Notes: a model not told the origin generated them from the letters alone. A stretch of 64,000 nucleotides of DNA from Halomonas sp. H10-9-1 (GCF_040147005.1 NZ_JAMSHO010000001.1:1612001-1676000); one strand, 5' to 3'. Shown: positions 1 to 8,596, counted from the stretch's first letter. Numbers and translations: made by a program.

Positions 1-491
1 TCTTCGAAGTCGCCGCGGGGAATCACGGCATCCCCTTCCCAGCCCACCAGGCCGGATTTGGCATACAGGCCGAAGTGCCCCAGGCGCACGCCCGCCACCA
101 GGCTGCCGCCGAGGCTGACGGTGTTGACCAGCATCTGCTGGTCGCCGAGGCGCGTGGGCACCTCATCGCTCTCGCGGTAGCTGAACTCGGCAGCGAGATC
201 GAGCCTGGGTAGCTGGAAGGGGCTGAAGCCGGCGATCAGGCGAAAGCCGGAGGTGTAGCCGTCGGGGGTTTCGATGTCCTGGCCGTCGATGATGACGCCG
301 TTGTCCAGGCGCACGATATCTTCCGTGTGACCGACATAGGCGGGGCTGTCGTCATTGGCGTATCTGGCCTTGCTGGCCAGGTCATCTCTGGCCTTGCCGG
401 CCATGTCGTCCGCGGCGGCGCTCGCCCCCTGCGCCGCGACGAGGGCAAGGCAGGCCAGTAGTAGTAGGGCGGTAGTGTGACGGGATGTCAT
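1..491 (-). CDS. outer-membrane beta-barrel-like protein, 3' end outside window
   Basis: The frame is open from an ATG at 491 to the window edge, so only the first 163 or so residues are seen. It starts with a signal peptide (MTSRHTTALLLLACLALVAA, then QGASA), followed by a short charged stretch and alternating polar/hydrophobic segments with many Gly and aromatic residues (GFRLIAGFSPFQL, LDLAAEFSYRES, SLGGSLVAGVRLGHFGLYAKSGL). These look like antiparallel strands of a small outer-membrane porin. The ribosome site AAGGA lies about 9 nt upstream. The exact family (OmpA-like, OmpW-like or other) cannot be decided from the visible part. The neighbour panE is on the same strand but upstream, with about 210 bp between. 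Confidence 0.72.
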   Translation of the reverse strand, partial: MTSRHTTALLLLACLALVAAQGASAAADDMAGKARDDLASKARYANDDSPAYVGHTEDIVRLDNGVIIDGQDIETPDGYTSGFRLIAGFSPFQLPRLDLAAEFSYRESDEVPTRLGDQQMLVNTVSLGGSLVAGVRLGHFGLYAKSGLVGWEGDAVIPRGDFE

Positions 492-677
492 GTGTCCCTG
501 TCCTTGCGCTACGGCCTGACCCACGAAGGGGCAAGCCGCAGGGCGAGTCGCGATGAGATCCTCCAAGGCTAGCAAGTTGCCCCGGGATCCGCCAGCCATT
601 GAGGCGCCAGCCCCTCCATGACGCCCGATGGCCGGGCTTGAATATGCCTGGAAGCGAGCCCCCTGGCCCTTGGGGAT

Positions 678-703
678 CGCCCTTGGAGTCTGCCCCAAGG
701 GCG
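678..703 (-). terminator. hairpin at the 3' end of panE
   Basis: A perfect 9-bp stem (CGCCCTTGG / CCAAGGGCG) with an 8-nt loop sits directly after the panE stop codon. There is no U-tract on the minus strand, so it may only stabilise the transcript end rather than act as an intrinsic terminator. Confidence 0.4.
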
Positions 704-705
704 TG

Positions 706-1599
706 CTACCTCATGGTGGCAAGCAGCGCCTCCAGCCGCGGTGTGGCCAGGCCGTGGCGGGTGGCGGCCGACACCAGGGGGGCCAGGATCGCCTCATGCT
801 CGGTGGCGCGGCCCGCCAGCACATCCTGAAGCATCGAGGCGCGGTTATTGGCGGTGGCACCCACCACTCGCCAGACCAGGGCCCGCCAGCCATCGAGCCC
901 CGCGCCGGCGGGCGGGGCTATCCCTTCGGCCTGCATCACCCCCGCCACCTCAGCGATGACCGCCTCCACCTCGGCCCGGTAGGGGGCATCGCGCAGCTCG
1001 CCATTGCGAATCCGGTAGCGAGCGACCAGCGGGTTGATGGCGGCGTTGACGGCCAGCTTCTGCCACAGTCGGTGCCGAATGTCCGGCACCGCCGCGGCTG
1101 GCAGGCCGGCCTCGCTCAATAGGGCTGCTAGTGACTCGGCGAGGGCAGCATGGCCGCCGTCCAGGCAGCCGATGGCGGTGTCGCCATGTCCCGCGTGGAC
1201 CACTCGGTCATCGCCCTCCACATAGGCGCCTTCGGTGGTGGTGGCGCACAGCACCGGGCCGGCGTGACAGGCGCCGAGCCGCGGCTGGGTGAAGAAACCG
1301 TTCTGCCACAGCACCAGCGGGGTGTGCCCAGGGAGGTGCCCTGCCAGCGCCGCATAGGCCGCCTCGGCGGCGTAGGCCTTGGTGGTCAGGTGCACCATCT
1401 CCGGGCAGTCCTGGGGTGGGCAGTCACGGGTGGCCACCTCGAGGGTCGCCGCTGCACCCTCGGGTGTGACAAGGGTCTGGCGGCCGGGGAGGGCGCGACG
1501 ACCGATCAGCGTCACCCCATGGCCGTGCTGGACGAGGCGCAGGGCGAGCAGTCGGCCGATGGCTCCCGGGCCGACGATCCAGTGGGTTCGCCGGGTCAT
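706..1599 (-). CDS. panE: 2-dehydropantoate 2-reductase (ketopantoate reductase)
   Basis: Predicted cytosolic enzyme reducing ketopantoate to pantoate with NADPH, a step in pantothenate/CoA synthesis. The 297-residue protein begins MTRRTHWIVGPGAIGRLLAL, where GPGAIG is the Rossmann nucleotide-binding loop; ApbA/PanE-like landmarks follow: KAY in the N domain (TTKAYAAEAA) and KLAVNAAINPLVAR in the C domain. Length is normal for the family. The ATG at 1599 overlaps the topB stop as ATGA (1596-1599), so translation is probably coupled to topB. A longer in-frame extension exists but lies inside topB and has no signal of being used. PanE-family paralogues of other substrate range exist, so substrate is inferred. 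Confidence 0.85.
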   Translation of the reverse strand: MTRRTHWIVGPGAIGRLLALRLVQHGHGVTLIGRRALPGRQTLVTPEGAAATLEVATRDCPPQDCPEMVHLTTKAYAAEAAYAALAGHLPGHTPLVLWQNGFFTQPRLGACHAGPVLCATTTEGAYVEGDDRVVHAGHGDTAIGCLDGGHAALAESLAALLSEAGLPAAAVPDIRHRLWQKLAVNAAINPLVARYRIRNGELRDAPYRAEVEAVIAEVAGVMQAEGIAPPAGAGLDGWRALVWRVVGATANNRASMLQDVLAGRATEHEAILAPLVSAATRHGLATPRLEALLATMR

Positions 1600-3533
1600 C
1601 GGCTGCCCTCCTGGCGGCGGCGTGGCGCGCGTCGCTTGCTGCCCCTGGCCGGCGTGCGGCCGTTGCTGCGGCGGCGTGACGCCCGCTGGGGTGGCGAGGC
1701 TTCCTCGCCCTCGGCACTCTGCAGTGCCTGGCGCAGCCGGTCGGCATCGGCGGTGCCGAGTAGCGCATGCAGGTCGGCCACCAGTGAGTCGAGGAAGGGG
1801 GCGGGGGCGGCGTCCTCCTCGGCGATGGCGGTGAGGCGCTGCTCCCATAGCGCGGTGCGCTCGGGGCGGCCCACCGCCTCGGGCAGCGAGGCGATCAGCG
1901 CGCTGCCCAGGCGGGTGGCGCGTAGCGCCTTGCCCTGGCGCACCAGGTAGCCGCGCTCCACCAGGGTCTCGAGGATGCCGGCTCGCGTCGCCTCGGTGCC
2001 CAGTCCGTCATGCTCGCGCAGGGTGCGCCTGACCGCGGGGTCGTCCACGTAGCGGCCGATGTTCATCATCGCCTTGATCAGGCTGGCGTCGTTGAAGGGC
2101 TCGGGCGGGCGGGTCTCGCGATCCTCCACGCCGGCCTCCTGGACGCGACAGCCTTCGCCCTCGCTGAGGGGCGGCAGCGGTAGTGCCTCGTCGCGGGTGG
2201 TGAACAGCGGCTTCCAGCCGGGGGCGAGGATCTCCTGGCCGCGCGCACGGAAGGTCTCCTCGAGTATGTTGAACTCGGCCTTCACCTCGCGGGTGGAGAG
2301 CGCGGGGTAGAACTGGGCCAGCACATTGCGGGCGATCAGCCGGAAGACATTGGCCTCGGTGGTCGTGAGGCGCGTGCTATCGGCGGGGCGCCCGGTCGGC
2401 GCCAGGGCGTGGTGAGCCCCTACCTTGGCGTCGTTCCAGGCCTTCGAGCGGCGGGTGAAGTCGGCGCCGGCTAGCCACTGGCGCAGGGTCGCGTCCTCCC
2501 GGCAGGCGCTTGCCAGGGTGCTGCGTGCGGCGGCGAAGTGCTCCTCGGGGAGATAGCGGCAGTCGGAGCGTGGGTAGGTGATCAGCTGGTGGCGTTCGTA
2601 GAGCGCCTGGCAGGTGTCGAGGACGACCTTGGCGGAGATCCCGTAGCGCCTGGCGGCGTCGACCTGCAGCGCCGACAGCGAGTAGGGCAGCGGGGCGGCC
2701 TGGCGCTTCTGCTGGGTCTCCAGGGCCGCCAGCCGGCCGGCGGCCCCCGGCAGGCGCTCGGCCAGGGTCGCGGCGGGTTCCCGGGCCAGCAGGCGTCCCT
2801 GGTCGTCCAGCCCATGGCGGTCGCCGGGGACCCACCAGGCGCGCAGCGCACCGCGCGCCACCGCGAGATCGGCCCACAGCACGAAGAAGGGCCGGGGCGT
2901 GAAGTCGCGGATCTCGGCGTCGCGGCGCACCACCAGGCCGAGCACCGGCGTCTGCACGCGGCCTACCGAGAGCACGCCGTCATGGCCGGCCTGGCGACCG
3001 GTCAGCGTCCAGGCCCGGGTCAGGTTGATGCCATAGAGCCAGTCGGCGCGCGAGCGCGATTCGGCGGCCCGGTAGAGCGGCTGGTAGCGGGCGTTGTCCT
3101 CCAGGCGCGAGAGCGCCCGCTGCACCGCCGGGCGGTTGAGGTCGCTGACCAGCAGCCGGGACACCCTGCCCTTCCAGCCGAGGTACTCGATCACCTCCTG
3201 GACCAGCAGTTGGCCCTCGCGGTCGGGGTCGCCGGCGTGCACCACCTCGTCGGCCGTCTTGAGCAGCCGGCGAATCGTCGCCAACTGGCCGCGGGCCTTG
3301 GGGCGCGGCGTGAGCTTCCAGCGCTCGGGCAGGATCGGCAGGGTATCCAGGCGCCACTGCTTGAGGGCGGGGTCATAGGCATCGGGGGGCGCCTGCTCCA
3401 GCAGGTGGCCCAGACACCAGGTCACGGTGGTATCGCCCGCGGCGATCGCCCCCTCCAGTTTGCGGGGAGAGCCGGGCAGGGCGTCGGCGATGGCCCGGGC
3501 CAGGCTGGGCTTCTCGGCGATGATCAGGCGCAT
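1596..3533 (-). CDS. topB: DNA topoisomerase III (type IA)
   Basis: Type IA topoisomerase that passes single strands and decatenates DNA. The 645-residue protein starts MRLIIAEKPSLARAIADALP, the start of the TOPRIM fold with its catalytic Glu in AEKPS; the second acidic motif DPDREG is near residues 102-107. The active-site region LITYPRSDCRYLPE places the nucleophilic tyrosine near residue 320. The C-terminus is basic (RRRSNGRTPARGSKRRAPRR), as often seen where these enzymes contact DNA. The start at 3533 was chosen over a 35-residue longer frame because the conserved family N-terminus begins there and GAGG precedes it. It overlaps panE by 4 nt. Confidence 0.93.
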   Translation of the reverse strand: MRLIIAEKPSLARAIADALPGSPRKLEGAIAAGDTTVTWCLGHLLEQAPPDAYDPALKQWRLDTLPILPERWKLTPRPKARGQLATIRRLLKTADEVVHAGDPDREGQLLVQEVIEYLGWKGRVSRLLVSDLNRPAVQRALSRLEDNARYQPLYRAAESRSRADWLYGINLTRAWTLTGRQAGHDGVLSVGRVQTPVLGLVVRRDAEIRDFTPRPFFVLWADLAVARGALRAWWVPGDRHGLDDQGRLLAREPAATLAERLPGAAGRLAALETQQKRQAAPLPYSLSALQVDAARRYGISAKVVLDTCQALYERHQLITYPRSDCRYLPEEHFAAARSTLASACREDATLRQWLAGADFTRRSKAWNDAKVGAHHALAPTGRPADSTRLTTTEANVFRLIARNVLAQFYPALSTREVKAEFNILEETFRARGQEILAPGWKPLFTTRDEALPLPPLSEGEGCRVQEAGVEDRETRPPEPFNDASLIKAMMNIGRYVDDPAVRRTLREHDGLGTEATRAGILETLVERGYLVRQGKALRATRLGSALIASLPEAVGRPERTALWEQRLTAIAEEDAAPAPFLDSLVADLHALLGTADADRLRQALQSAEGEEASPPQRASRRRSNGRTPARGSKRRAPRRRQEGSR

Positions 3534-3825
3534 GGTGGCCTCGAGAACGGCGAAAGATGGACATTCTTCCAGTATTCGTGGCAGTTGGCCAGGTGTTACG
3601 TAGCGCTCATGATGTACGCCGGTTGTCATGTCATGCACGTTCAGCGGGTACTACGGGAACCCGGTACGTCCCGGCGCTCGACTCAATAGGCAGGCCCGCT
3701 CACGGTCGCTGCTGGCGTGGGCGAGGGGCGTGGCCGGGGCTGACCCCGAAGGGGTGTCCGTGGTGACTGCCAAGCCCCCTTGCGGGCTGGTAGACTGTGC
3801 CGTTTTCCGGATGGTGGAGGGCGCG

Positions 3826-5652
3826 ATGCTGGCGGTATGGGTCGAACAGCTGCTGGGGTTTGCCTCGGGAGCACTCAAGGCGATTCGCCAGGACGAGCGC
3901 TATCCGGCGCTGATGGCCTGGGCGCGGGACGCGGGGCCCGCGCTGGTGGGCGGTGACCTGCCGCTGGCCCAGGCGCTGGCGCCGGAGCTGTGGTCCCAGA
4001 CGCCACTGGCGCGCCTGGACTTCCGCTGCGAGCCACTCGCGCGCCCGGGGCGCAACGAGCCCTGCTGGTGCGACTCCGGTCGCAAGACCAAGCACTGCTG
4101 TGGCGCCGTGACGCTGCCCGGTTCGGTGCCCGATCATCTGATGTGGATGCTCTCGCTGCGCGACTGGAAGGGCGACGCCCTCAAGGCGGCGCTGGCCAGC
4201 GGCCGGGCCCCGGCCCAGGCGCTGCTCGAGGCGGGCCTGATCGCCGCCGAGACCGGCCAGCGCGGGCGTGCCCAGCAGATCCTCGAATCGCTGTTCGAGC
4301 GCGGCGACTGGTCGCGGCTACCGGAACAGGCCGAGCCCGCCTTCGAGATCCTCATCGACCTCTACCAGGAGCGCGGCTTCCATCGCAAGCGCGAGAGGCT
4401 CCTCGATGCCGTGCTCGAGCACGGCCCGCTGTTCCTGCGCGGTGTGGCCCTCGAGCGGCTGTGCCTGATGCACCTCGACAACGACGACCTGGACAGCGCC
4501 CGTGCCGCCTTCGTGCGTGCCCAGCAGGCGCTACCTGACTCACCCACCCTGGCCTATATCGAGGCCATGCTGCTGCTTCACGAGGGGCATGAGGAGGAAG
4601 CCGCCGAGCGGGCGCGCTTCTGGTTCCGGCGCCTGGCGCGCCAGGGCGACCTGGACCCCGACCAGCTGCAGTTCCTTGCCGACCTGGCCGAGAATCCTGG
4701 CGCCACCCTGGCCGAGCAGCTGCTCAATGCCGAGGAGGACCTGGCCGGGCCGCTGGCCTCGCTGCAGGCGCTGCTCGAGGAGCTGCCCATCGCCCCGCGC
4801 CTGGCCGGTCTCGGCGGCGATCAGGGCCGCCTCGAGTATCGCACCACCGCCCGCGAGGACACCCTGCACGCTGCCTGGCGCCAGGTCTTCCCCGTCTCCG
4901 CCGTCACCGACTCGCCGCTGGGGCTCGAGGATGACCCCTGGCCGAGCGCCGCGGAGTGGCTTCCCGAGCTGTGCAGCCATCCCGAGTGGCTGGATGCCCC
5001 GGCGGTGGCGCAGGAGCTGGCGCTGGCGCTGACCACCCGCTTCGGCAGCCTGCCGTGGATGGCACCTAGCCTGTTCGTGCCGCTGGCCAGTCGGCTGGAG
5101 CGCTGGCTCGAACAGGTGGCGGCAGAAGGTCCGGGTACCCTGGCCTGGGAGGACGCCGACAATGCCCTGCTGCTGCGCACGGGACTGGCGCTGGTGGTGG
5201 GCATGGAGCGGGGCGCCCGCGAGCGCTCCCGCCGGCTGGCCGAACGCCTGCTGGCGCTGGATAACCATGACAGCCTGGGACTGCGGGAGCTGGTGCTCGA
5301 CCAGCTGCTGCGGGATGGCCGCGACAGCGATGCCCTGGCGCTCAGTGAGCAGCCGCCGGAGACCGAAGCAGAAGGGCCGGCGCTGGGCGTGCTGATGGGG
5401 CGCTGCCTGGCCCTCTATCGCCTCGGCCGGCTCGAGGAGGCCGGCCAGGCACTGGTCGAGACCCATGCCAGCAATGCCCATGCGCTGCGCCTGCTGTGCA
5501 GTGACAACCCGCGGCCGGTGCCGGGAGGCGATGATGGCCCCGCGGAACCCGGTAGCCGCGCCGAAGCCTGGCAGTATCGCACCCTGATGCGCGACCAGTG
5601 GCGAGTCACCCCGGGGGCGCTCGGCTGGCTGCAGGGGTGGCTCGACGGCTGA
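3826..5652 (+). CDS. SEC-C metal-binding motif protein with helical repeats
   Basis: 608-residue protein of unknown role. Near residue 70 it has a SEC-C motif (PGRNEPCWCDSGRKTKHCCG), the zinc-binding module of SecA tails and many uncharacterised proteins. The rest is rich in Leu/Ala/Glu and has the pattern of tandem helical (TPR-like) repeats, for example AGLIAAETGQRGRAQQILES and GRCLALYRLGRLEEAGQAL. No signal peptide or catalytic motif is seen. The start at 3826 (MLAVWVEQLL) was chosen because GGAGG lies 5-6 nt before it; an ATG at 3811 is the alternative. Divergent from topB. A scaffold or chaperone role is only a guess. Confidence 0.8.
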   Translation: MLAVWVEQLLGFASGALKAIRQDERYPALMAWARDAGPALVGGDLPLAQALAPELWSQTPLARLDFRCEPLARPGRNEPCWCDSGRKTKHCCGAVTLPGSVPDHLMWMLSLRDWKGDALKAALASGRAPAQALLEAGLIAAETGQRGRAQQILESLFERGDWSRLPEQAEPAFEILIDLYQERGFHRKRERLLDAVLEHGPLFLRGVALERLCLMHLDNDDLDSARAAFVRAQQALPDSPTLAYIEAMLLLHEGHEEEAAERARFWFRRLARQGDLDPDQLQFLADLAENPGATLAEQLLNAEEDLAGPLASLQALLEELPIAPRLAGLGGDQGRLEYRTTAREDTLHAAWRQVFPVSAVTDSPLGLEDDPWPSAAEWLPELCSHPEWLDAPAVAQELALALTTRFGSLPWMAPSLFVPLASRLERWLEQVAAEGPGTLAWEDADNALLLRTGLALVVGMERGARERSRRLAERLLALDNHDSLGLRELVLDQLLRDGRDSDALALSEQPPETEAEGPALGVLMGRCLALYRLGRLEEAGQALVETHASNAHALRLLCSDNPRPVPGGDDGPAEPGSRAEAWQYRTLMRDQWRVTPGALGWLQGWLDG

Positions 5653-5693
5653 CAGGGTAGCCGCTCACCCTGGGGGTCTGACCACGTTGAGAG

Positions 5694-7061
5694 CTATGCC
5701 TTCGCCGGCACCGGCGCGGGCATCAGCTCCCGGTCACGGCTGATCCACACCGCCAGCAGCACCGCCGGAATCCCCATGCAGGCGGAGATCATGAAGAAGG
5801 TGGCGTAGCCCTCGACCTCGACCACCAGCCCACCGAAGCCGCTCAGGAACTTGCCGGGCAGGGTCATCAGCGACGAGAACAGCGCGTACTGTGTCGCGGT
5901 GTAGGCCCGCGATGTCAGGCTCGAGAGAAAGGCGATGAACACCGCACTGGCCAGGCCATTGGCCAGGTTGTCGCCGACGATGGCCATCACCAGCAACGGC
6001 AGGCTCTGGCCGGTGAGCGCCAGGGCGCTGAACAGCAGGTTGGTCAGCGCCGCCGCCGTGGCGCCCAGCACCAGGATGGGCCCGATGCCGTAGCGCGCTA
6101 CCAGTAGCCCGCCCAGCATGCCGCCGGCGATGCTCATGGCAATGCCGAAGGCGTTGGTGACGTTGGCGATCTCGGTCAGCGTGAACCCCAGGTCGATATA
6201 CAGCGGGTTGGCCATGGAGGCCATGGCCAGGTCGCTGATGCGGAATACCGCCACGAACAGCAGCAGCCACAGGGCCTTGCGCCGATAGCGGGTGAAGAAG
6301 TCGGTGAAGGGACAGACGATGGCCCCGGTCGCCCAGGCACCCAGGCGGCGCAGGAGCCTGGGCTGGCCGCGGCTGGCCCGCAGAAAGGCGCGTACCCGTG
6401 GCTCATGGATCAACTGGCTGGTCAGTGAGAGACGCTCGGGCTCGGGGCGCACCAGCACCGTGATGACGCCGATGCCAACCAGCGCGGCCATGGTCAGGTA
6501 GGCGGCTTCCCAGGAGAGCCAGGAGGCAACGTAGAGCGCACCGGCACCGGCCGCCAGCAGGCCGCCGCGGTAGCCGATGATATAGGTCGAGGCCATGGCC
6601 GCCTGGATGTCCTCGGGCGCCGACTCGATGCGGAAGGCATCGATGGCGATGTCCTGGGTGGCGCTACCGAAGGCGACCAGCAGGGCGAAGGCGGCCACCA
6701 GCGGCAGCTGCCCCAGCGGGTCGACCCCGGCGAGCCCGACCAGGCCGGCGACGATCATCGCCTGTGCCAGCAGCATCCAGCCGCGGCGCTGGCCGAGGCG
6801 GCGCGTCAGCAGTGGCAAGGGCAGGCGGTCCACCACCGGGGCCCAGAAGAACTTGATCGAATAGAGCATGCCGATCCAGGCGAAGAAGCCGATCGCCGCC
6901 ACCTCGACGCCGTCGCTGCGCAGCCAGGCCGAGAGCGTGGAGAATACCAGCAGGAAGGGCAGGCCGGCGGAGAAGCCCAGGAACAGCATGGTGATGACGG
7001 GGGCGCGCAGGTAGATCGCCAGGGAGGCTTGCCAGCTTCTCTGGACGGTAGGCGTCGGCAT
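5694..7061 (-). CDS. ampG: AmpG-type muropeptide permease (MFS)
   Basis: Inner-membrane transporter of the major facilitator superfamily that imports anhydro-muropeptides released during wall turnover. The 455-residue sequence carries the AmpG start pattern (LRAPVITMLFLGFSAGLPFL, SAWLRSDGV, IGFFAWIGMLYSIKFFWAP, VDR) and about 12 hydrophobic segments. AAGGAGAG lies just upstream of the ATG at 7061. NagZ, which processes the imported muropeptides, is encoded at 37.1 kb in this window, so the recycling pathway is represented twice. It faces away from rfaH. Substrate is by family; some AmpG paralogues are not drug-resistance related. Confidence 0.88.
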   Translation of the reverse strand: MPTPTVQRSWQASLAIYLRAPVITMLFLGFSAGLPFLLVFSTLSAWLRSDGVEVAAIGFFAWIGMLYSIKFFWAPVVDRLPLPLLTRRLGQRRGWMLLAQAMIVAGLVGLAGVDPLGQLPLVAAFALLVAFGSATQDIAIDAFRIESAPEDIQAAMASTYIIGYRGGLLAAGAGALYVASWLSWEAAYLTMAALVGIGVITVLVRPEPERLSLTSQLIHEPRVRAFLRASRGQPRLLRRLGAWATGAIVCPFTDFFTRYRRKALWLLLFVAVFRISDLAMASMANPLYIDLGFTLTEIANVTNAFGIAMSIAGGMLGGLLVARYGIGPILVLGATAAALTNLLFSALALTGQSLPLLVMAIVGDNLANGLASAVFIAFLSSLTSRAYTATQYALFSSLMTLPGKFLSGFGGLVVEVEGYATFFMISACMGIPAVLLAVWISRDRELMPAPVPAKA

Positions 7062-7199
7062 GGGGCTCTCCTTGCAACGGTGTTAGAATCCTTGCCTCTT
7101 TCGCCGGGCACCCGGCCCGCGAGACGGGTCGCGCAGGGCAGCAGTCGATTGTTGCAGAGCCCCGGCAGCGATACCAGCGTGCAGCGTGAAGGGAGAATC

Positions 7200-7733
7200 A
7201 TGAACGAGAGCGATGCGATACGCGATGAGAGCGAAGCAGCGGTACCTCGCTGGTATGTGATCCAGTGCAAGGGCGGCGAATCCTTCCGCGCCACCGAGAA
7301 CCTGGTCAATCAGGGCTTCGAGGTCTTTCATCCGGTGCTCGAGGTGCAGAAGAAGCGCCGCGGCAAGTTGACCTGGGTGGCCGAGCCGCTGTTTCCCTAC
7401 TACCTGTTCATCCGCCTCGACCGGCTGGTGAGCAACTGGCGCCCCATCCGCTCCACCCGCGGCGTGCTGAAGCTGGTCAGCTTCGGCGAGACGCCCATCG
7501 CCGTGGATGATGCCCTGGTGGAGACGCTGTGCGAGAAGGGCAGCGAGCGCGACCAGGATGCCAACCTCTACTTCCACGCCGGCGAGGCGGTGCAGATCAC
7601 CGACGGGCCCTTCAAGGAGCTGCAGGCGGTGTTCGAGAGCCACAAGGGCGAGGAGCGCGCCATCGTACTGCTCAACCTGTTGCATCGCCAGCAGCGCCTG
7701 GAGATGCCGGTGGCCAATCTGCGCCGCAACTGA
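7200..7733 (+). CDS. rfaH: transcription antitermination factor RfaH (NusG paralogue)
   Basis: Specialised NusG-like factor that binds RNA polymerase paused at ops elements and suppresses termination in long surface-polysaccharide operons. The 177-residue protein has the NGN domain (RWYVIQCKGGESFRATENL, PLFPYYLFIRLD, WRPIRSTRGVLKLVSFG) and a C-terminal segment (PFKELQAVFESHKGEERAIV, LLNLLHRQQ) that resembles RfaH more than the KOW end of NusG: the LLNLL stretch matches RfaH's fold-switching tail. A site reading GGCGGTAGCGTG is found in the wza leader at 56578, which supports RfaH identity. AGGGAGA precedes the ATG at 7200. Followed 53 bp later by the FKBP gene. Confidence 0.87.
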   Translation: MNESDAIRDESEAAVPRWYVIQCKGGESFRATENLVNQGFEVFHPVLEVQKKRRGKLTWVAEPLFPYYLFIRLDRLVSNWRPIRSTRGVLKLVSFGETPIAVDDALVETLCEKGSERDQDANLYFHAGEAVQITDGPFKELQAVFESHKGEERAIVLLNLLHRQQRLEMPVANLRRN

Positions 7734-7786
7734 GTCGGTCATCGCCGCCGGCTTTCACCCGCGACACCCCCAGCCAGGAGATCCGC

Positions 7787-8305
7787 ATGACCATTGTCCC
7801 TCAGCGCGTCGTCACCCTGCATTATGTCTTGAGGGAGGTCCTCAGCGACGCCGACGGCCGGGTCCTCGATGATTCCCGCGCCCGCCAGCAGCCCCTCGAG
7901 TACCTGCATGGCCACCACAATATCGTCGCCGGCCTGGAGCGCGCCCTGGAGGGCCAGGGCGCCGGGGCCGAGCTGACCGTGACCCTGATGCCCGCCGACG
8001 CCTATGGCCTGCGCGATGAGGCGCTGGTGCGTGAGGTGGGGCGTGACGCCTTCCCGGTGCCGGACCTCGCCCCCGGCATGCGCTTCCAGACGCCCGGTGA
8101 TGATGGCCCCGAGGTCGTCACCGTCATCGAGGTGCGCGACGACAGCGTGCTGATCGACACCAACCACCCGCTGGCCGGCCACACCCTGCGCTACGCGCTC
8201 CAGGTGCTGTCGGTGCGCGATGCCACCCGCGCCGAGCTGGCCAAGGGTCACCCGCTGCCCCCCGACACCGATCACACCCAGGTCGAGGACAGGAAGCTGC
8301 CCTGA
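7787..8305 (+). CDS. FKBP-type peptidyl-prolyl isomerase, SlyD/SlpA-like
   Basis: Predicted cytosolic prolyl isomerase/chaperone. The 172-residue protein follows the SlyD layout: FKBP strand (VVTLHYVLREV), then GHHNIVAGLERALEGQGAGA where the insert-in-flap domain begins, then VTLMPADAYGLRDEALV and the IF domain with NHPLAGHTLRYALQVLSVRD. NHPLAG is the usual family signature. The His/Cys-rich metal tail of E. coli SlyD is absent; the end (LPPDTDHTQVEDRKLP) is short, closer to SlpA-type proteins. AGGAG is 7 nt before the ATG at 7787. Likely in one transcript with rfaH. Confidence 0.87.
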   Translation: MTIVPQRVVTLHYVLREVLSDADGRVLDDSRARQQPLEYLHGHHNIVAGLERALEGQGAGAELTVTLMPADAYGLRDEALVREVGRDAFPVPDLAPGMRFQTPGDDGPEVVTVIEVRDDSVLIDTNHPLAGHTLRYALQVLSVRDATRAELAKGHPLPPDTDHTQVEDRKLP

Positions 8306-8308
8306 AAA

Positions 8309-8372
8309 CTGACCTGAATCAATTATGCCGGGTCTCGTAGCGGCCCCCGGGGCGTAACTTGATTCAGGTCAG
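8309..8372. repeat. 14-bp inverted repeat between FKBP gene and small gene
   Basis: CTGACCTGAATCAA (8309-8322) and its exact reverse complement TTGATTCAGGTCAG (8359-8372) are separated by 36 nt of GC-rich sequence. It could fold as a long-loop hairpin ending the rfaH-FKBP transcript, or be two regulator sites 50 bp apart; each arm resembles a half-conserved FNR/ANR box (TTGAT-N4-GTCAG). Confidence 0.75.
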
Positions 8373-8400
8373 CTTTCCCAGCGTCTTCCCGGGCTACAGT
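8359..8400 (+). promoter_or_regulatory. candidate class II ANR/FNR-dependent promoter
   Basis: TTGATTCAGGTCAG (8359-8372) matches the FNR/ANR consensus TTGAT-N4-ATCAA perfectly in the first half and at three of five bases in the second. A -10-like TACAGT lies at 8395-8400. A start point near 8407 would put the box centre at -41.5, the position of class II FNR activation, and there is no -35 match. The downstream gene starts at 8435. Regulator identity is inferred. Confidence 0.5.
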
Positions 8401-8434
8401 GCATCCAACACATCGAGTCGGGGAGAACACCACC

Positions 8435-8545
8435 ATGTATCTGGATGACGCCGTAATCTTCGGGTTAGTCACCGTCGCGATGATGATCGCTTTCATGGGT
8501 GGCTGGGTCGCCTTCATCGTGCGGGATCACCGCAAGAAGCGCTGA
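8435..8545 (+). CDS. 36-residue single-span membrane protein, possibly CcoM-like
   Basis: A real gene by its strong GGGGAGA site 9 nt before the ATG, its own upstream promoter signal and a downstream intrinsic terminator. The product reads MYLDDAVIFGLVTVAMMIAF then MGGWVAFIVRDHRKKR: a short acidic periplasmic start, one transmembrane helix and a basic cytoplasmic tail. Size, topology and the MxxDxxVxxGxVTV-type start recall CcoM, the roughly 37-residue helix of cbb3 cytochrome c oxidase described in Pseudomonas stutzeri; this comparison is from memory and not aligned here. An ANR-type promoter would fit a cbb3 subunit, which is needed at low oxygen. No other oxidase gene is nearby; ccoM is known to be unlinked from ccoNOQP. 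Alternative: an unrelated small membrane protein. Confidence 0.75.
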   Translation: MYLDDAVIFGLVTVAMMIAFMGGWVAFIVRDHRKKR

Positions 8546-8596
8546 AGCCAGCCGCAGCACGAGTCGTCAGGGGAGGGGGGAGTCTTTCCCCCCAGT

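Noticed and set aside
468..479. GGCGGTAGTGTG on the plus strand, matching the ops consensus
   Set aside because: It lies antisense inside the signal-peptide codons of the first gene and no operon follows it on that strand; likely chance in GC-rich DNA.
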